Positions 60,695-64,000 of a stretch of 64,000 nucleotides of DNA are shown piece by piece. Where the stretch lies: assembly GCA_963738345.1 (NCBI GenBank), contig CAVTWI010000002.1, positions 6,014,001 through 6,078,000 of the forward strand, given 5' to 3'. This DNA comes from Bog-159 sp963738345. GTDB taxonomy: Bacteria > Acidobacteriota > Terriglobia > Bryobacterales > Bryobacteraceae. The notes under the pieces were generated by a model, which saw nothing but the letters and a program-made list of their open reading frames with translations, was not told the DNA's origin and made no database searches. Made by a program: the position numbers and the translations under genes. Every line of letters starts with the position of its first letter. The first letter of the stretch is position 1.

Positions 60695-61255
60695 TCAGGC
60701 GCTTTTCTCCGGCTTCATCACGGCCACGTAACTCAAATTACGGTAGAGTTGATGGTGGTCAAGGCCGAAGCCGATCACGAAGCGATCTGGAATTTCGAAG
60801 CAGCGGAAATCCACGGGAATCTGCACCAGGCGGCGCGAGTTGCGGTCGAGAAACGTGCACACGGCCAGCGAATTCGGCCCCCGGCTGGAGAGCGCCTGCA
60901 ATAAATAACGCAGCGTCAGTCCGGTATCCACAATGTCTTCCACCAGCAGGACGTCTTCATTTTCGATGCCATCGTCGAGATCTTTGGCGATGCGCACGAT
61001 GCCCGGTGCGCTCGACTTATTCGAGAAGGTCGAAATCGCCAGAAAATCGATCTTCACTGGAATCTGAAGCTCGCGCGCCAGCGCAGTTAGAAAGAACACG
61101 GAGCCCTTCAATACGCCCACCAGCTTAAGCGGCCGGCCCCGATAGCGCTCGGTGATTTCAGCAGCCACTTCCCGGATGCGTTGCGCGATCTGCTCCTCGG
61201 TGAAAAGAATGCGCTCGATTCCGGCCGGATCCTTGCCGGTGACTTCGCGGCTCAT
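60695..61255 (-). CDS. hpt: Hypoxanthine phosphoribosyltransferase
   Basis: From ATG 61255 the product has ERILFTEEQIAQRIREVAAE, LKLVGVLKGSVFFLTALARE, the PRPP loop VLLVEDIVDTGLTLRYLLQA and VDFRCFEIPDRFVIGFGLDH. These are diagnostic of Hpt, which salvages hypoxanthine and guanine. The length of 186 residues is normal. A longer frame to 61486 is rejected because it crosses the preceding gene. Its ATG overlaps the stop of the kinase-nuclease gene (ATGA). Confidence 0.96.
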   Translation of the reverse strand: MSREVTGKDPAGIERILFTEEQIAQRIREVAAEITERYRGRPLKLVGVLKGSVFFLTALARELQIPVKIDFLAISTFSNKSSAPGIVRIAKDLDDGIENEDVLLVEDIVDTGLTLRYLLQALSSRGPNSLAVCTFLDRNSRRLVQIPVDFRCFEIPDRFVIGFGLDHHQLYRNLSYVAVMKPEKSA

Positions 61256-62206
61256 ACCGTCGACGGCCGCTCCGACAGCCCATATTTGAAAATCAGGTTC
61301 TCGAAATCCTTCTGATAAAAGACCTGCACGTTCAGATGCGGATACAGTTCCCGCAGCAGCCGGATTTTGCGATTCTTGCGCGTTACCAGCGACTGTTTCA
61401 TGGTGGTCAGTTCCACATACAAATCGAACTCGGGCAAATAAAAATCGGGCGTGAACGATTCCGAAATGCGTCCCTCCGCATCCCACTGTACCGGAAAATT
61501 GCGCGGCTCGTACTCCCAGGCGATGCGGTAAAAATCGAGCAGGTTAGCGAACACCTGCTCGCTCGGATGGGCGAAGGTTTTGCCGGGTAGCCGCGCCGTT
61601 CCAGGGGGCACAATGCCGTGTCGTGCCAAGCGCAGCCGGATCTGAAACTGGATCTGCTGCTTCAGCCGCGGCGGATAGAAAACCGCGTTCCTTCAAGCCC
61701 TGTGCGTGCACCGCGCTCTGAATCATTTCGACCATTTGTTCGGAGTCCATTGATTCCGCGTTCAGAATCACATCGAACCAGTGCGGCAGGGCCGTAGCGC
61801 GGCCGGCGGTGCTTTTGTACTGTGCACGCTGCGCCGCATCCAGTTCGCGTAGCAGTTGGCGAACAGCGGGCCGCTCCAGGCGGCGGTCGAGCATCAGGTT
61901 GCCGATACGCACGGAATCCGGCGCGGCGATGTGGACGCGCAAAGTGCCGGGAAACTGCCGGGAAAGCATCTCCGCGCCGGCCGCGCAGTAAACCATATGG
62001 TGCCCGGTAGCCAGGCGCGCTAGAATCGAAGCCACCAGGTCGGGCCGGGCCTTCTGTGGCACCGTGCTCTCAGGCCCGAATTCACGTTCGATCAGCGAGC
62101 GGATTTTGGAATCGTTGACCAGTTCGAATTCGAGGCGGTGCGCCGCTATGCGAGCCACTTCTTCGAATCGGCAACCGGGCTGTCCGGAAACGGCGATCAA
62201 CGCCAT
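61252..62206 (-). CDS. Cytidylate-kinase-like protein fused to a PD-(D/E)XK nuclease-like domain, one frame break
   Basis: The first frame (ATG 62206) reads MALIAVSGQPGCRFEEVARI with a degenerate P-loop, RLATGHHMVYCAAGAEMLSR, IAAPDSVRIGNLMLDRRLER and HWFDVILNAESMDSEQMVEM, like the cytidylate kinase-like family. After a single-base change near 61655 the other frame continues YPPRLKQQIQFQIRLRLARH, then YEPRNFPVQWDAEGRISESF and TPDFYLPEFDLYVELTTMKQ, a PD-(D/E)XK nuclease-like core. The second frame has no ATG of its own, only a TTG at 61629, so a fusion of about 318 residues is the simplest reading. It overlaps hpt by 4 bases. The function is unknown. Confidence 0.7.
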
Positions 62207-62278
62207 GTCATCAGCTCATGATATCAAGCCGCCCTCAACAGCGCGCCACGTTGTAACATCGACCATTACCCATCGCCT

Positions 62279-64000
62279 ATGAACAAATGGATCGGCCTTT
62301 GCCTCTTCCTGGCCCTGGCCCTGCTCTTCTTCATCGCCAATCGCGGCGCTTACCAGGGTTTTTTTCAGGCCGACGAACTCGATAGCCTCAGTTGGAGTCC
62401 GCATGTGCCGTTGTCCGATTTCGCTGTGGATCTGGTGAACCCGGTCTATAACGCGCGCAATTTCCGGCCCGTAGGCCATCTCTATTTCCGCATCATGAGC
62501 CGCGCCTTCGGACTCGACTTCCGCAAATACCTGCTGCCTCTCCATCTACTGCATTTGTTGAATGTCTGGCTGCTGTGGATGCTGCTGCGCGCCCTGGGCG
62601 CCTCGCCCCTCGCCGCCTCCGCCGGTGCATTGTTCTTTGCCTTCAATCCGGCGGTTTTCGATGTCTACTGGAAGCCCATGTATGCTTTCGACCTGCTGTG
62701 CGCCGCCTTCTGCCTGGCAAGCTTTCTATTCTGGATCAAACGCCGCTGGGTGCTGGCATTCCTGGCGTTTTGGCTGGCGTACAAGTCCAAAGAACTAGCC
62801 GTGATGCTGCCGGCGGTGCTGGCCTGTTACGAAATGTGGTTTGGCAAGCGCCAATGGCGTCCGTTGATCCCGTTCTTTCTGGTGTCACTTTCATTCGGCT
62901 TGCAAGGCATCTTCCGCAACCCGAACCGCGACAACGACTACGAATTTCATTTCACCCCCGCCGCACTTGCTGGCGGCGCACAGTTCTATGCGAGTGAATT
63001 GTTTGGCGTTCCGTTCCTCGGCTTTGCCCTGTTGGCACTGCCCGCCATCCGGCGCGACCGGCGTGTATGGTTGGGTGTGGCGGCCACTGTACTCTTCCTG
63101 GTTCCACTGGTCTTTCTGCCGGGCCGTCTTTACAGCGCCTATTGGTATGTGCCCCTGGTGGGCGTGACCATGGCCCTGTCTTCTTTCGCCGATACCCGCT
63201 ATGGTTGGTTGGCTGCCATAGTATTAGCGGCGTGGCTGCCCTGGAGCTATCTCGACCTGCGCGACTACCGCCGTCAAAAACTGGCGGAGGATGCCGACAG
63301 CCGCGATTATGTCACCCAGTTGCGGGCCGCGGCCGCTTCCTTGCAAGGCATTCCGGTGTTCTTGTATCATGGGCTGCCGCCGACCTTCCCGTCATGGGGA
63401 GTGACTGGTGCGCTGACTTATCTGCTGCCATATAACAACCCTAAGTTGTACTCCATGGAAGATGCGCCCGCCAAATCGGCGTCGCAGAGTCCTGAACTGG
63501 CCACGCTGGTTTGGGTACAAAGAGCACGAAAATTATCGATCGCGGTGCATGATTCGCACACCCCCGATTCCACTTACATCATGATGAACGAAGTGGCGCC
63601 GGTCTGGCAATTGACGGATGGCTGGTCGGGAGTGGAAGAAGGCTTTCGGTGGGCCGCCCCCCATGCCACCGCGCGCTTATATCGAGCACCCCGCGCTACG
63701 CAATTCGAAGTAGTCTTGAACATAGGTCCGCGCTTGCTGGCTGTGCAGGGATTCACGGATTTCACCGCCCGCCTGAATGGCGTAGCATTGGGGACCGCGC
63801 ACTTCGCCGAACTCGGCATTCAAGGCGCGCGCTGGCCGCTGCCCCCGGGCCCTGCGGGAACCGTCGAAGTGGAGTTCGACGCCTCCCCCCCTTCCATGCC
63901 GGTAACGATCCGCGCACCTTGGGTGCCGCCGTCGTATCGTTTGGCTTCCTACCCTCGGGCCGGTAATGCCATCACGCGTTGTAGCCAGGCATCCGCGATA
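62279..64000 (+). CDS. GT-C-type membrane protein (GT39/O-mannosyltransferase-like), 3' end outside window
   Basis: The frame from ATG 62279 is open to the window edge (574 codons). It starts MNKWIGLCLFLALALLFFIA and then reads YQGFFQADELDSLSW, with the DE pair typical of the first loop of GT-C glycosyltransferases. Many hydrophobic helices follow (LHLLNVWLLWMLLRALGASP, SAGALFFAFNPAVFDVYWKP, AFLAFWLAYKSKELAVMLPA). The 'YKSKELAVMLPA' phrase recalls the TMTC/O-mannosyltransferase group. Beyond about residue 360 it becomes a soluble beta-rich domain. The substrate is unknown. It is divergent from the kinase-nuclease gene by 72 bases. Confidence 0.82.
   Translation, partial: MNKWIGLCLFLALALLFFIANRGAYQGFFQADELDSLSWSPHVPLSDFAVDLVNPVYNARNFRPVGHLYFRIMSRAFGLDFRKYLLPLHLLHLLNVWLLWMLLRALGASPLAASAGALFFAFNPAVFDVYWKPMYAFDLLCAAFCLASFLFWIKRRWVLAFLAFWLAYKSKELAVMLPAVLACYEMWFGKRQWRPLIPFFLVSLSFGLQGIFRNPNRDNDYEFHFTPAALAGGAQFYASELFGVPFLGFALLALPAIRRDRRVWLGVAATVLFLVPLVFLPGRLYSAYWYVPLVGVTMALSSFADTRYGWLAAIVLAAWLPWSYLDLRDYRRQKLAEDADSRDYVTQLRAAAASLQGIPVFLYHGLPPTFPSWGVTGALTYLLPYNNPKLYSMEDAPAKSASQSPELATLVWVQRARKLSIAVHDSHTPDSTYIMMNEVAPVWQLTDGWSGVEEGFRWAAPHATARLYRAPRATQFEVVLNIGPRLLAVQGFTDFTARLNGVALGTAHFAELGIQGARWPLPPGPAGTVEVEFDASPPSMPVTIRAPWVPPSYRLASYPRAGNAITRCSQASAI

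Overview
The window looks like chromosomal DNA of an Acidobacteriota bacterium close to Solibacter/Bryobacter. The evidence is GC-rich coding, two large 'acidobacterial duplicated orphan permease' (ADOP/MacB-like) genes, one beside a PadR regulator of the matching type, two very large Oar-like TonB receptors with an N-terminal carboxypeptidase-regulatory domain, and a GloVer tandem-repeat protein. The taxonomic call is inference from family content; no rRNA or tRNA gene was seen.

Layout. 1-6.1 kb: truncated ADOP-like permease, then a co-directional run of an exported methyltransferase-like protein, a NarL-type histidine kinase, a five-bladed-propeller lipoprotein and two hypotheticals. 6.1-8.6 kb: OmpR/EnvZ-type two-component pair. 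8.8-14.3 kb: secreted beta-propeller protein, decayed gene remnants, an intact AbrB/RelE toxin-antitoxin (TA) module, an orphan DUF433 gene and a GloVer repeat protein. 14.4-17.7 kb: rpe, a BamD-like lipoprotein, a response regulator and yajQ. 17.7-18.6 kb: two repeat elements and a Doc-type TA module. 18.6-21.4 kb: TrmJ-like and MidA-like methyltransferases flanking a complete miniature transcription unit for a 20-residue lysine-rich peptide. 21.4-29.1 kb: SDR oxidoreductase, lipoprotein, secretin-N protein, ECF sigma/anti-sigma pair and an RND efflux pair. 29.2-32.5 kb: an AT-richer accessory island (broken TA module, large beta-helix protein, orphan RHH antitoxin) directly upstream of recA. 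32.6-38.6 kb: recA, LptC/LptA-like gene, lptB, hfq, thioesterase, small genes. 38.6-43.2 kb: TonB receptor and an Rpn/PD-(D/E)XK protein. 43.2-48.8 kb: an aromatic amino acid supra-operon trpC-trpF-trpB-trpA-aroQ-aroF-tyrA. 49-52.2 kb: PadR-ADOP pair with a palindromic operator candidate. 52.2-58.8 kb: GMC dehydrogenase plus its small subunit, divergent from a TonB receptor and a cytochrome c. 58.8-64 kb: DUF1801 protein, M20 dipeptidase, hpt, a kinase-nuclease fusion and a truncated GT-C membrane protein.

How the genes work together. The clearest functional blocks are the trp/aro supra-operon (chorismate to Trp and Tyr), the lptCA-lptB LPS export block, the sigma/anti-sigma/secretin block, and the GMC/TonB/cytochrome block, which reads as uptake plus periplasmic oxidation of a sugar or alcohol.

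Caveat. At least two dozen conserved genes or gene segments are joined only by single-base frame changes (18.9-21.1, 25.9-28.8, 45.4-45.6, 52.4-57.5, 59.7 and 61.66 kb). Because both sides of each break stay fully conserved, these look mostly like consensus indel errors, in contrast to the truly decayed remnants at 11.3-12.0 and 29.3-29.8 kb. Coordinates of such genes span the whole inferred gene.
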